Of a stretch of 64,000 nucleotides of DNA, positions 1 to 8,450 are shown piece by piece. The stretch covers positions 1 to 64,000 of the forward strand of contig WGLY01000013.1 of assembly GCA_016125335.1 (NCBI GenBank), in the 5' to 3' direction. Each line of letters starts with the position of its first letter. Positions within the stretch are counted from its first letter, which is position 1. Under the pieces are notes generated by a model. That model saw only the letters and a list, made by a program, of their open reading frames with translations, did no database searches and was not told where the DNA came from. The DNA is from Frankiales bacterium (lineage in GTDB: Bacteria > Actinomycetota > Actinomycetes > S36-B12 > CAIYMF01). A program made the position numbers and the translations under genes.

Positions 1-630
1 CAGACCGAGCTGCACGTCGTGATGGACCTCGACACCCTGCGCGGCGAGCGCGACGGCCTCGCTCTCCTGAACGGCACGCCGATCCCCGCACCCATCGCCC
101 GTGAGGTCGCCGCGGTCGCCGACTGGTGGCGGCGTCTGGTCGTGGACCCGGTGGACGGGCACCTGCTGGACTACGGGACCCGCCAGTACCTGCCGGCCGC
201 GCTGCGTGAGCACGTGCTGCACCGCGACCCCATCTGCCGGCGACCCGGTTGCACCCGCCACGCCCAGCAGATGGACCACGCCCTCCCGTACCCCGAGGGA
301 TCCAGCGACACCGCCAACTGCGGCGGGCTCTGCTCCCGCTGCCACCAGGTCAAGACAGCAGGACACGCCACCATCGAGGACAGCACCCCGGACGGGTCGG
401 GCACCTGGGTCACCCGCTGGCGACAACGCATTCGCATCCCCGCCCAGCCGGTCCTCGAACCACCGCCACGCCGCCGGCCACCCGGGCGACCCGTGGCCGA
501 GGAAGACGACGTCGGCCTCTCATGCCCCGGCCCCGGGCGTCCCGGAACCGAGGACCCCGGCCCCGAGCGCTGTGTCGACGACGAGCCCGGTGACGGCGGC
601 GCCGACCCTCCGGATCACCCGCCGTTCTGA
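1..630 (+). CDS. HNH endonuclease domain protein, DUF222/13E12 type (5' end outside window)
   Basis: The reading frame is open from the first base of the window, so this is the C-terminal ~209 residues of a longer protein. It carries the compact HNH nuclease module common at the C-terminus of actinobacterial DUF222 (13E12 repeat) proteins: a CRRPGC cysteine pair, a central DH (QQMDHALP) and a later CSRCH motif that would bind zinc. The region after about residue 150 is proline- and arginine-rich and low in complexity. These proteins are usually present in many copies per genome and their biological role is not established; nuclease activity is inferred from the motif. An in-frame ATG at base 22 is very probably internal. 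A tRNA-Gln gene lies about 100 bases downstream on the other strand. Confidence 0.75.
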   Translation, partial: QTELHVVMDLDTLRGERDGLALLNGTPIPAPIAREVAAVADWWRRLVVDPVDGHLLDYGTRQYLPAALREHVLHRDPICRRPGCTRHAQQMDHALPYPEGSSDTANCGGLCSRCHQVKTAGHATIEDSTPDGSGTWVTRWRQRIRIPAQPVLEPPPRRRPPGRPVAEEDDVGLSCPGPGRPGTEDPGPERCVDDEPGDGGADPPDHPPF

Positions 631-727
631 CCCGCCGGCCCGATCAAGCGACGGCTCTCGTCCTGCGTCGTGGGCCCGACCGACCCATCGCCCCCGAGGC
701 GGCCACCGGGCGTGTCTGGCTGCGGCC

Positions 728-807
728 TGGCTCCCGGGGCAGGAATCGAACCTGCGTCGTACCCGCATTCAAAGTGCGGTCGCCCCTGCCAGCAGAGCAA
801 CCCGGGA
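728..807 (-). tRNA. tRNA-Gln (anticodon TTG)
   Basis: Read on the minus strand, the acceptor stem is TCCCGGG/CCCGGGA with discriminator G and an encoded CCA (CCA at 728-730). The T arm is GCAGG-TTCGATT-CCTGC. The anticodon arm is CCGCA-CTTTGAA-TGCGG, giving anticodon TTG, which reads CAA (Gln); G73 agrees with glutamine tRNAs. The D arm can be folded as GCTC/GGGC with one G-U pair, and the variable loop is slightly long (7 nt). Those small deviations are why confidence is not higher. Confidence 0.8.
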
Positions 808-998
808 CCGTACGTGCCCAGGGTAGGCGCGCGGCGCCGGCACCCGGGCGACCCACGACGCCGGCCGAGCGATCCCGCGGGAGCGCGGCGGCGGGCACGT
901 CCGGGCCGGACGGCGCGGCGCGGCGCGGCCGAGGCGGCACCGCAGCCCGCTCGGCGCAGCTCCTGACCGAGCCGTGACCCGCTGGCCGGGCGTCGCGC

Positions 999-1063
999 TT
1001 GACACGGTTACCCGAGCGTAGGTTACGGTGCCGTAGCACCAGAACCTACGGTTGCGTAACCGT
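999..1063 (+). promoter_or_regulatory. Promoter and operator-like repeats upstream of the desaturase gene
   Basis: A consensus -35 (TTGACA, 999-1004) is followed by -10 candidates TAGGTT (1019-1024) and TACGGT (1024-1029). The same stretch is dense in related inverted repeats: CGTAGGTT (1017-1024) against AACCTACG (1043-1050), GGTTACG (1021-1027) against CGTAACC (1055-1061), and a 16-bp imperfect palindrome ACGGTTGCGTAACCGT (1048-1063). Overlap of the repeats with the promoter suggests repressor control. The TetR gene just downstream of the desaturase is the obvious candidate; that link is inferred. Confidence 0.6.
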
Positions 1064-1087
1064 AAGCCGAACCGCCCGAGGAGTGCG

Positions 1088-2125
1088 ATGACCGCGACGC
1101 CCGAGCTCGACCTGACCGCCGACGAGCTCGCGGAGGAGCAGTCCCTCACGGGTCACTCGTACGCCGCCGCGCGCGAGGACGGCAGCGCCCCGATGTTCAC
1201 CGGCTCGGACCGGCAGACCCTCGCCGAGCGCCTCACCGTCGGGCTCTTCGTCGCGGTGCCCCTGCTCGCGGTGCTCCTCGCCGTCCCGTTCGCGTGGGGC
1301 TGGGGGCTGGGCTGGAGCGACGTCGTGATCGGCGTCGTCATGTACGCGGTCGCCGCGCACGGCATCACGATCGGCTTCCACCGGGCCTTCACGCACGGCT
1401 CCTTCAAGCCGAACCGGCCGCTGAAGATCGCGCTGGCCATCGCCGGCAGCCTGGCCATCGAGGGCCCGGTCGCCCGCTGGGTGGCCGACCACCGCAAGCA
1501 CCACGCGTTCAGCGACGCCGAGGGCGACCCGCACTCCCCCTGGGCCTACGGCGAGTCCACCCGCGGCCTGATCAAGGGCTTCTTCTACGCGCACACCGGC
1601 TGGCTGTTCGACGTCGAGCAGACCCCGATGCAGCGCTACGCCCCGGACCTGCTCAAGGACAAGGACCTCGTCCGGGTCTCGCGCCTGTTCCCGCTGTGGG
1701 TCGCCGTCTCCCTCCTGGCGCCGGCCGTCATCGGCGGCCTGGTCACCTGGTCGTGGCACGGCGCCGTGACGGCGCTCTTCTGGGCCTCGATCGTCCGCGT
1801 CGGCCTCGTGCACCACGTGACCTGGTCGATCAACTCGGTGTGCCACCTCTGGGGCAAGCACCCGTTCAAGACCCGCGACCGCTCGGGCAACGTGGCCTGG
1901 CTCGCGCTGTTCTCCGGCGGCGAGTCCTGGCACAACATGCACCACTCCGACCCCACCTCGGCCCGGCACGGCGTCCTGCACGGCCAGGTCGACACCAGCG
2001 CCCGGATGATCGAGCTGTTCGAGCGCCGCGGCTGGGCGCAGGACGTCCGCTGGCCGCGCGCCGAGCGCCTGCGGGCCCGCATGGTCGACCCCGAGAGCAC
2101 GCGCCTGTCGCGCAAGGTCCGGTGA
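1088..2125 (+). CDS. Acyl-CoA / fatty-acid desaturase (membrane, di-iron)
   Basis: A 345-residue integral membrane desaturase that introduces a cis double bond into a saturated acyl chain (delta-9 type is likely), using a di-iron centre and reduced electron carrier. The three diagnostic histidine boxes are visible: HRAFTH (about 98-103), HRKHH (about 135-139) and HNMHH (about 282-286). Two pairs of hydrophobic segments lie between boxes, the usual topology. The start is set at the ATG at 1088 because GAGGAG sits 4 bases upstream; an in-frame upstream extension is possible but has no ribosome site. The TetR gene 50 bases downstream on the same strand and the repeat-rich promoter suggest lipid-responsive control, as in DesT- or FasR-like circuits (inference). 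Confidence 0.9.
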   Translation: MTATPELDLTADELAEEQSLTGHSYAAAREDGSAPMFTGSDRQTLAERLTVGLFVAVPLLAVLLAVPFAWGWGLGWSDVVIGVVMYAVAAHGITIGFHRAFTHGSFKPNRPLKIALAIAGSLAIEGPVARWVADHRKHHAFSDAEGDPHSPWAYGESTRGLIKGFFYAHTGWLFDVEQTPMQRYAPDLLKDKDLVRVSRLFPLWVAVSLLAPAVIGGLVTWSWHGAVTALFWASIVRVGLVHHVTWSINSVCHLWGKHPFKTRDRSGNVAWLALFSGGESWHNMHHSDPTSARHGVLHGQVDTSARMIELFERRGWAQDVRWPRAERLRARMVDPESTRLSRKVR

Positions 2126-2177
2126 AGCCCGGCCGACCCGGCCACGCCACGACCCGGCGGCGCGGCATCATGACCCC

Positions 2178-2876
2178 GTGACCGACGAGACCCCCGTGCC
2201 CGTGGACGTCGAGCCGGCGATCGAGCCGGCCCGTCGCGCGCGCACCGACCGAGCACGGCCCGAGCGCGTCCGGATGAGCGGACGGGAGCGGCGCGAGCAG
2301 CTCGTCGACGTGGGCCGCAAGCTCTTCGCCGAGAAGGGCTTCGAGGCGGTGACCATCGAGGAGATCGCCTCGAAGGCCGGCGTGTCGAAGCCGGTGGTCT
2401 ACGAGCACTTCGGCAGCAAGGACGGGCTCTACGCCGTCATCGTCGACCGCGAGATGAACACGCTGCTCGGCATGGTCACCGACTCGCTCACCGCCGACAA
2501 CCCCCGCGCGCTGCTCGAGCAGGCCGCCCGCGCCCTCTTCGACTACATCGAGGGCCGCAGCGACGGCTTCCGCGTGCTCGTGCGCGACAGCCCCGTGGCG
2601 CAGAACACCGGCAACTTCGCCTCGCTGCTGCGCGACGTCGCCGGCCAGGTCGAGGCACGCCTGGCCAAGGAGTTCGACCGCAAGGGCTTCCCGTCCAAGT
2701 TCGCGCCAATGTACGCCAACATGCTCGTCGGCATGGTCGCGCTCACCGGCCAGTGGTGGCTCGACGTCCGCAAGCCGAAGAAGGACGAGGTCGTGGCGCA
2801 CGTGGTCAACCTCGCCTGGAACGGGATCGTCGGCCTGGAGAAGAAGCCCCGCCTGGTCACCGATCGGCTCGGCTGA
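2178..2876 (+). CDS. TetR family transcriptional regulator
   Basis: A 232-residue TetR-type repressor. After a ~30-residue basic, proline-rich leader comes the helix-turn-helix domain (REQLVDVGRKLFAEKGFEAV, then VSKPVVYEHFGSKDGLY, about residues 35-90). The C-terminal half is a helical ligand and dimer domain of the kind found next to fatty-acid genes. It follows the desaturase gene with a 52-bp gap and is probably co-transcribed with it. The start used is GTG at 2178; the longer-than-usual leader means a start nearer the HTH domain cannot be excluded. The inferred role is lipid-responsive repression of the desaturase promoter. No ligand can be read from the sequence. Confidence 0.85.
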   Translation: MTDETPVPVDVEPAIEPARRARTDRARPERVRMSGRERREQLVDVGRKLFAEKGFEAVTIEEIASKAGVSKPVVYEHFGSKDGLYAVIVDREMNTLLGMVTDSLTADNPRALLEQAARALFDYIEGRSDGFRVLVRDSPVAQNTGNFASLLRDVAGQVEARLAKEFDRKGFPSKFAPMYANMLVGMVALTGQWWLDVRKPKKDEVVAHVVNLAWNGIVGLEKKPRLVTDRLG

Positions 2877-2895
2877 GGCACCGGCCGCCGCCCGA

Positions 2896-2917
2896 GGTAT
2901 CTCGACGTCGAGAGACC
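2896..2917. promoter_or_regulatory. Palindromic operator in the marR promoter
   Basis: TCTCGACGTCGAGA (2900-2913) is a perfect 14-bp palindrome, extended to GGT..ACC on the outer flanks with one mismatched pair. It lies just upstream of the -10-like TACCCT (2923-2928) of the following MarR gene, i.e. between the expected -35 and -10. Symmetric sites of this shape and position are typical of MarR autoregulation; the assignment to this regulator is inferred from adjacency. Confidence 0.65.
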
Positions 2918-2934
2918 ACGGGTACCCTGGGCGC

Positions 2935-3441
2935 ATGCAGCGGGAGCGCGCCGACGAGGTGGACGTGCTCGTCGACGCCTGGCGCCGGGAACGGCCCGAC
3001 CTCGACGTGGCTCCCCTCGAGGTGCTCTCCCGGGTGAGCCGCCTCGCCCGCCACCTCGACCTGGCCCGCCGCGAGGCCTTCGACACCCACGACCTCGAGC
3101 CCTGGGAGTTCGACGTCCTCGCCGCGCTGCGCCGGGCCGGGGCGCCCTACGCCCTCTCCCCCGGCCGCCTGCTCCAGGTCACCCTCGTCACCAGCGGCAC
3201 GATGACCAACCGCATCGATCGGCTGGCCGCCAAGGGGCTCGTGGAGCGCGTGCCGGACCCGAACGACGGGCGCGGCGTGCAGGTGGTGCTCACGGACGCC
3301 GGCCGCACGCGGGTCGACGACGCGCTGACCGACCTGCTCGCGCACGAGCGGGCGATCCTGGCCTCGCTGTCCGCCTCGGACCGCGACCGGCTCGCCGACC
3401 TGCTGCGCCGGCTCACCGTGCCGTTCGACAACGCGGGGTAG
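2935..3441 (+). CDS. MarR family transcriptional regulator
   Basis: A 168-residue winged-helix regulator. The MarR core is clear: LEPWEFDVLAALRRAG, a recognition region with SGTMTNRIDRLAAKGLVER, and the wing DPNDGRGVQVVLTDAG (about residues 55-130), flanked by dimerisation helices. The mRNA is probably leaderless: TACCCT ends 6 bases before the ATG. A perfect palindrome overlaps the promoter, so autorepression is likely. The effector and other targets are unknown; the convergent flavin monooxygenase gene downstream is a possible neighbour target but has its own distant promoter. Confidence 0.88.
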   Translation: MQRERADEVDVLVDAWRRERPDLDVAPLEVLSRVSRLARHLDLARREAFDTHDLEPWEFDVLAALRRAGAPYALSPGRLLQVTLVTSGTMTNRIDRLAAKGLVERVPDPNDGRGVQVVLTDAGRTRVDDALTDLLAHERAILASLSASDRDRLADLLRRLTVPFDNAG

Positions 3442-3473
3442 CGGCCCCCGCCGCGACCGCGTCGGCAGTCCGC

Positions 3474-4607
3474 TCAGGTGCCGGTGATCGCCGCCGCGAT
3501 GCGCTGCGACTCCAGCCCGATCTCGCGCAGCATCCCCGCGGGGGACACGAACTGCCCGCAGAAGTAGAGGCCGGGCAGGGCGGTCGCCCCGCCGGACACC
3601 CGCGGGCGTCCGGACTCGTCGCAGACGGCGCGCCACTCGGGCAGGAAGTCCGCGAGCCCCGGCTCGTAGCCGGTGGCGAGCACGACGGCCGCGACCTCGA
3701 GCCAGGTGCCGTCGTCGAGCACGACGCCGGCATGGGTGAAGCGCTCGATGTCGCCGTGCACCTCGATGCGCCCCGCACGGATGTGCGCCATCGTGCCGAT
3801 GTCGAGCAGCGGGATGTGCCGGTCGCGGCGGATCTGCGTGTTGGGCCCGTAGGGCAGCTTGCGCAGCCCGGTCGCGGTGATGTCGCCGACGGTGAGCCGC
3901 ACCAGCGGTGCCGCGAGCGCGTCCGCGAGTCCTGTCGGCACGTGGCGCATGGCGATGCCGAGCTGGAGCACCGGCACCACCCCGAGCATGTCGCGCGGGA
4001 TGACGTTGACCGGCGCGCGCACCGAGAGGTGGGGACGGGCGCCGCGCTCGACGAGGTCGATGGCCAGCTCGCACGCGGAGTTGCCGAAGCCGACCACCAG
4101 CACGTCGCGGCCGGCCCACGGGTCGCCGTTGCGGTACTCGCTGGAGTGCAGCAGGTCACCCTCGTACTCCGACATGCCCGGCCACGACGGGCGCACGGGA
4201 CGCCGGGCCGCGCCGGTCGCGACCACCACGTGCCGGGCGGTCCAGCGCTCGCCGCCGGCCACGTCGGCCACCCATCGTCCGTCGGCGCGATCCAGGCGCG
4301 TCACGCGCCGGCCGAAGCGCGGCCGCAGCCCGAAGCGCTCGGCGTAGGCCTCGAGGTAGGCGACCACCTGGTCGCGCGAGGGGTAGCGCGGGTAGTCGCG
4401 CGGCATCGGCATTCCCGGCAGCCCCGAGCTCGAGCGGGGGGTGTGCAGGTGGAGCCGGTCGTAGTGGTGGCGCCAGGGCATCGCGACGGCGTCGGTGGCC
4501 TCGAGGATCTCGAAGCGCAGCCCGGCCTGCTGCAGCGCTCGCGCGGTGGCGAGCCCGGCGGCGGAGCCGCCGACCACGAGGACGTCGGTCTCCTGCGTCT
4601 CCAGCAC
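3474..4607 (-). CDS. Flavin-containing monooxygenase-like NAD(P)/FAD oxidoreductase
   Basis: A 377-residue single-chain flavoprotein. The N-terminus has the FAD Rossmann motif VVGGSAAG (residues about 11-18), and a second dinucleotide fold VVGFGNSACELA near residue 170 for NADPH. The ATGYEPGLADFL stretch near the C-terminus matches the family ATGY motif, and a LLHSSEY region precedes the second fold where the FMO fingerprint is expected. These enzymes use NADPH and oxygen to hydroxylate or oxidise soft nucleophiles; the substrate cannot be told. The start is GTG at 4607, with TAGCCT 5 bases upstream suggesting a leaderless transcript. The gene is convergent with the MarR gene. Confidence 0.8.
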   Translation of the reverse strand: MLETQETDVLVVGGSAAGLATARALQQAGLRFEILEATDAVAMPWRHHYDRLHLHTPRSSSGLPGMPMPRDYPRYPSRDQVVAYLEAYAERFGLRPRFGRRVTRLDRADGRWVADVAGGERWTARHVVVATGAARRPVRPSWPGMSEYEGDLLHSSEYRNGDPWAGRDVLVVGFGNSACELAIDLVERGARPHLSVRAPVNVIPRDMLGVVPVLQLGIAMRHVPTGLADALAAPLVRLTVGDITATGLRKLPYGPNTQIRRDRHIPLLDIGTMAHIRAGRIEVHGDIERFTHAGVVLDDGTWLEVAAVVLATGYEPGLADFLPEWRAVCDESGRPRVSGGATALPGLYFCGQFVSPAGMLREIGLESQRIAAAITGT

Positions 4608-4653
4608 GGCTCAGGCTAACTCCCCAGGTCAGGCCCGCCACGCAGCCGGGTGG

Positions 4654-6516
4654 TCACTCGAGCCGCGCGGCGAGATCGAGCCACTCCTCCTCGAGCTGCT
4701 CGCGCTCGGCGAGCACCGCGCGCAGCTCGGCGTCGAGCGCGAGCACCCGCTCGTGGTCGGTCGAGGCGGCGGCCAGGGCGTCGTGCAGCCGCGCCTCCTC
4801 GTCGCGCAGCCGGTCGGTGCGCCGCTCGATGCGGGTGAGCTCCTTGCGCACCGCCCGCGCCTCCCCGCCCGAGAGGCTCGCGGGTGCCGGCCGGCTCTGC
4901 TCGACGGGTGCCGGCCCCGGCGACGCCGTGCCGCCGGCCGCCGCGCTCGCGCGGGCGGTGGGGCGCGGCTCGCGCCGTCGGTCGAGGTACTCCTCGACGC
5001 CGCCGGGCAGGTGGCGGATCGTGCCGTCGCCGAGCAGCGCGTAGAGCGTGTCGGTGGTGCGCTCGAGGAAGTAGCGGTCGTGGCTGACCACGACCAGCGT
5101 GCCCGGCCAGGTGTCGAGCAGGTCCTCGAGCACGGTGAGCATCTCGACGTCGAGGTCGTTGGTCGGCTCGTCGAGGAGCAGCACGTTGGGGCCGCCGACG
5201 AGCAGGCGCAGCAGCTGGAGCCGGCGCCGCTCGCCGCCGGACAGGTCGCCGAGCCGGGTGGCGAGCCGGTCGCCGGTGAACCCGAAGCTCTCGAGCAGCT
5301 GCTGGGCGGTCAGCGTCCGGCCACGGCCCAGGTCCACGTAGTGCGCTTCCTGCTGGAGTGCCGGCAGCACCCGCTGCTCCGGGTCGACGGCGGCGACGTC
5401 CTGCGACAGGTGCGCCACGTGCACGGTCGTGCCCACGCGCACGAGCCCCGCGCGCACGTCGGGCGCGGCGGCCGTGTCGAGCACGCCGTCGTGGGCGGCG
5501 TCGAGCAGCCGCAGCACGGTCGTCTTGCCGGCCCCGTTGGGGCCGAGCAGGCCCACCCGGTCGCCGGGGCCGAGGCGCCAGGTCTGGTCGACCAGCACCG
5601 GCTGCGCGCCCGGTGCGGGCGCGAGCGTGAGGTCCTCGAGGTCGTAGACCTGGCGGCCCAGCCGTGCCGTGGCGAAGCGCTCGAGGGCCAGCCGGTCGCG
5701 CGGCGGCGGCTCGTCCGCGATGAGCGCGTTGGCCGCCTCGACGCGGAAGCGCGGCTTGCTCGTGCGGGCCGGGGCGCCCCGCCGCAGCCACGCGAGCTCC
5801 TTGCGCAGCAGGTTCTGCCGCCGCTCCTCGCTCGCCCGGGCCTGGCGCGCCCGCTCGGCCTTGGCCAGCACGTAGGCCGCGTAGCCGCCGTCGTAGCGCT
5901 CGACCCGCCCGTCGACGACCTCCCAGGTCTCCGTGGCGACGGCGTCGAGGAACCAGCGGTCGTGGGTCACCGCGACCAGCGAGCCGCGCCGCGGCACGAG
6001 GTGCGCGGCCAGCCAGGCCACCGCCTCGACGTCGAGGTGGTTGGTCGGCTCGTCGAGCACGAGCAGGTCCGGGTCGTCCACCAGCAGGGCGGCGAGCGCG
6101 GCCCGGCGGCGCTCACCGCCGGACATCGTGCCCACCACGGTGGCCAGCCCCTCGCGGTAGGCGGGCGCGTCCACGCCGCCGAGCAGGCCGGCGAGGACGT
6201 CGCGAACGCGGGCGTCGCCGGCCCACTCGTGCTCGGCCCGCTCGCCCACCACCACGGCGCGCAGCGTCGCGGCGGGGTCGAGGTCGTCGCCCTGCGGGAG
6301 CAGCCCGATCCGCAGGCCGCCGGCCGTGACCACGCGGCCGGAGTCGACCGGCCGGCGACCGGTCAGCACGTTCACGAGGGTCGACTTGCCGCCGCCGTTG
6401 CGCCCCACCACCCCGATCCGCGCGCCCTCGGTGACACCGGCCGTCACGTGGTCGAGCAGCGTGCGCGTGCCGAGAGCGGTGACGACGTCCTCGAGCGCGA
6501 CGTGCGTGACCGGCAT
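4654..6516 (-). CDS. ABC-F family ATPase (ribosome-associated type)
   Basis: A 620-residue protein with two ABC ATPase domains and no membrane segments. Domain 1 has Walker A GRNGGGKST, signature MSGGERRR and Walker B DLLVLDEPTNHLD; domain 2 has GPNGAGKTT, LSGGERRR and VLLLDEPTNDLD. A charged linker joins them, and the last ~70 residues form a predicted coiled coil rich in Arg and Glu. This is the ABC-F layout, whose members act on the ribosome in translation or antibiotic protection. Its ATG overlaps the ispE stop codon by one base (TGATG), so it is translationally coupled to ispE. The same position after ispE is common in actinomycetes. Confidence 0.9.
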   Translation of the reverse strand: MPVTHVALEDVVTALGTRTLLDHVTAGVTEGARIGVVGRNGGGKSTLVNVLTGRRPVDSGRVVTAGGLRIGLLPQGDDLDPAATLRAVVVGERAEHEWAGDARVRDVLAGLLGGVDAPAYREGLATVVGTMSGGERRRAALAALLVDDPDLLVLDEPTNHLDVEAVAWLAAHLVPRRGSLVAVTHDRWFLDAVATETWEVVDGRVERYDGGYAAYVLAKAERARQARASEERRQNLLRKELAWLRRGAPARTSKPRFRVEAANALIADEPPPRDRLALERFATARLGRQVYDLEDLTLAPAPGAQPVLVDQTWRLGPGDRVGLLGPNGAGKTTVLRLLDAAHDGVLDTAAAPDVRAGLVRVGTTVHVAHLSQDVAAVDPEQRVLPALQQEAHYVDLGRGRTLTAQQLLESFGFTGDRLATRLGDLSGGERRRLQLLRLLVGGPNVLLLDEPTNDLDVEMLTVLEDLLDTWPGTLVVVSHDRYFLERTTDTLYALLGDGTIRHLPGGVEEYLDRRREPRPTARASAAAGGTASPGPAPVEQSRPAPASLSGGEARAVRKELTRIERRTDRLRDEEARLHDALAAASTDHERVLALDAELRAVLAEREQLEEEWLDLAARLE

Positions 6517-7439
6517 CAGGGCGCGGTCCGCTGGTCGACGACCCGGGCGCCGGCCACCGGGCCGACCGCCCGCTTCACCGTGCGGCACATGCCCGTGGCG
6601 GTGAAGGCGACGGCGAGGTCGACCGCGTGCTCGTCGTCGCGGGCCAGCAGCGCGACCGTCGGGCCGCTGCCCGACACCACACCGCCGAGCGCGCCGTACT
6701 CCTCGCCCATGCTCAGCACCTGGGCGAGGTGGGGGCGCAGCGACACAGCGGCGCCCTGGAGGTCGTTGTGCAGCGCACGGCCGAGCGCCTCGGCGTCGCC
6801 GGCCCGCAGCGCGGCCATGAGCGCGTCGGGCACCTCCGGCTCCGGCACCGGCCGCCCCGCGTGCAGCCGGTCGAACTCCTGGTACACCTGCGGGGTCGGC
6901 AGGCCCTGCTCGGCGAGCACGAACACCCAGTGGTAGCTGCCGCGCACCAGCGCGGTGGTGAGCCGGTCGCCGCGGTCCGCGCCGATGGCCGTGCCCCCGT
7001 GCAGGGCGAAGGGGACGTCGCTGCCCAGCGTGGCCGCGACGTCGTGCAGCACCTCGCGGCCGAGCCCGAGCTCGAACAGCGCGTCGACCGCGACCAGGGC
7101 GGCCGCGGCGTCGGCGCTGCCACCCGCCATGCCCCCGGCCACCGGGATGCCCTTGCGGATCACCACCGAGAGGTCGCGGCCTCCGCCGAGCCCGGTGAGC
7201 GCCTCCACGGCGCGCACGGCGAGGTTGCTGCCGTCGAGCGGCACCTGGTCGGCACCCTCGCCCTCCACCACGATCTGCACGCCGGACCCGGGGCTCAGGG
7301 GAGTCGCCACGAGGTCGTCGTAGAGGCCCACGGCGTGGAACACCGTGGCCAGGCCGTGGTAGCCGTCCTCGCGCGCGGGACCCACGCCGAGCGCGAGGTT
7401 GACCTTCGCGGGGGCGCGGACGGTGACGGACGAGAGCAC
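6516..7439 (-). CDS. ispE: 4-diphosphocytidyl-2-C-methyl-D-erythritol kinase
   Basis: A 307-residue GHMP kinase of the MEP isoprenoid pathway that phosphorylates CDP-ME with ATP. Visible markers are the N-terminal APAKVNLALGVG substrate region, the ATP-binding loop PVAGGMAGGSADAAAAL (about residues 95-111) and the C-terminal GGVVSGSGPTVALL motif. The start codon is GTG at 7439. It follows rsmA with a ~54-bp gap in the conserved order metG-tatD-rsmA-ispE and ends in a one-base overlap with the ABC-F gene. Confidence 0.95.
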   Translation of the reverse strand: MLSSVTVRAPAKVNLALGVGPAREDGYHGLATVFHAVGLYDDLVATPLSPGSGVQIVVEGEGADQVPLDGSNLAVRAVEALTGLGGGRDLSVVIRKGIPVAGGMAGGSADAAAALVAVDALFELGLGREVLHDVAATLGSDVPFALHGGTAIGADRGDRLTTALVRGSYHWVFVLAEQGLPTPQVYQEFDRLHAGRPVPEPEVPDALMAALRAGDAEALGRALHNDLQGAAVSLRPHLAQVLSMGEEYGALGGVVSGSGPTVALLARDDEHAVDLAVAFTATGMCRTVKRAVGPVAGARVVDQRTAP

Positions 7440-7493
7440 CCTCCGACCCTATGCGGACACCTGCCGGGTCACCGCCCGAGCCGGGACCGGCGC

Positions 7494-8354
7494 TCAGACG
7501 GGCTCGACGTCGCGCGCCGCCGCGATGCGCGCGAACTCCGCGACGGTGAGCTGCTCGCCGCGAGCAGTGGGGTCCACGCCGGCGCGCACCAGGACCTGCT
7601 CGGCACGCACCGGCGAGCCCGCCCACGAGGCGAGCGCGGCCCGCAGCGTCTTGCGCCGCTGGGCGAACGCGGCGTCGACCACGGCGAACACCTCCTCGCG
7701 CGTGGCCGTCGTGGCCGGCGGCGCGGTGCGCGTGAGGGACACCAGACTGCTGTCGACGTTGGGCGCCGGCCAGAACACCGTGCGCCCCACGACCCCGACC
7801 CGGGCGACCTCGCCGTACCACCGGGCCTTCACGCTGGGGACGCCGTAGACCTTCGACCCGGGCGCCGCGGCGAGCCGGTCGGCCACCTCGAGCTGCACCA
7901 TCACCAGCACGCGCCGGATGCTCGGGAAGGCCTCGAGCAGGGTCAGGATCACCGGCACCGACACGTTGTACGGCAGGTTGGCCACGAGCGCGGTCGGCGG
8001 GTCGCCGGGCAGCGCCCGCACGGTCAGCGCGTCCGCGTGCACCACGGCCAGGCGGTCGGCGAGGTCGGGGCGCCGCTCGGCGACGGTCTCCGGCAGGGCC
8101 TGCGCGAGGACGTCGTCGACCTCCACGGCCACCACGCGGCGCACCTCCGGCAGCAGCGCCAGGGTCAGCGACCCGAGGCCCGGCCCCACCTCCACCACGA
8201 CGTCGTCCTCGCGCAGCTCGGCCGCCCGCACGATGCGCCGCACGGTGTTGCCGTCGATCACGAAGTTCTGGCCGCGCTGCTTGGTGGGGCGCACGCCCAG
8301 CCGGTCGGCGAGCTCGCGCACCTCGGCCGCGCCAAGGAGCCCGTCGGCGCTCAC
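7494..8354 (-). CDS. rsmA: 16S rRNA (adenine1518-N6/adenine1519-N6) dimethyltransferase
   Basis: A 286-residue SAM-dependent methyltransferase (KsgA) that dimethylates two adjacent adenines near the 3' end of 16S rRNA during small-subunit assembly. Motifs in order: [11 protein letters not shown], the SAM loop [24 protein letters not shown], the catalytic [11 protein letters not shown], and the C-terminal [10 protein letters not shown]. The start is taken as GTG at 8354 (VSADGLLG); a GTG three codons upstream is equally possible. In many actinomycetes rpfB lies between tatD and rsmA; here that place is taken by an opposing gene. Confidence 0.95.
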   Translation of the reverse strand: MSADGLLGAAEVRELADRLGVRPTKQRGQNFVIDGNTVRRIVRAAELREDDVVVEVGPGLGSLTLALLPEVRRVVAVEVDDVLAQALPETVAERRPDLADRLAVVHADALTVRALPGDPPTALVANLPYNVSVPVILTLLEAFPSIRRVLVMVQLEVADRLAAAPGSKVYGVPSVKARWYGEVARVGVVGRTVFWPAPNVDSSLVSLTRTAPPATTATREEVFAVVDAAFAQRRKTLRAALASWAGSPVRAEQVLVRAGVDPTARGEQLTVAEFARIAAARDVEPV

Positions 8355-8450
8355 GGCGCGCACCCGGCGGCGGGCGGGGTCCGAGGCGGCATGGGCACAC
8401 TCTCGCGCATCGCCGGCCGGGCCGGAGACCCGCTGTGCCACGATCGGCGC

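Noticed and set aside
1-807. HNH (DUF222) gene next to a tRNA as a sign of a mobile element
   Set aside because: Genes of this type are spread throughout actinobacterial chromosomes, the tRNA-Gln 3' end is not duplicated, and there is no integrase or composition shift.
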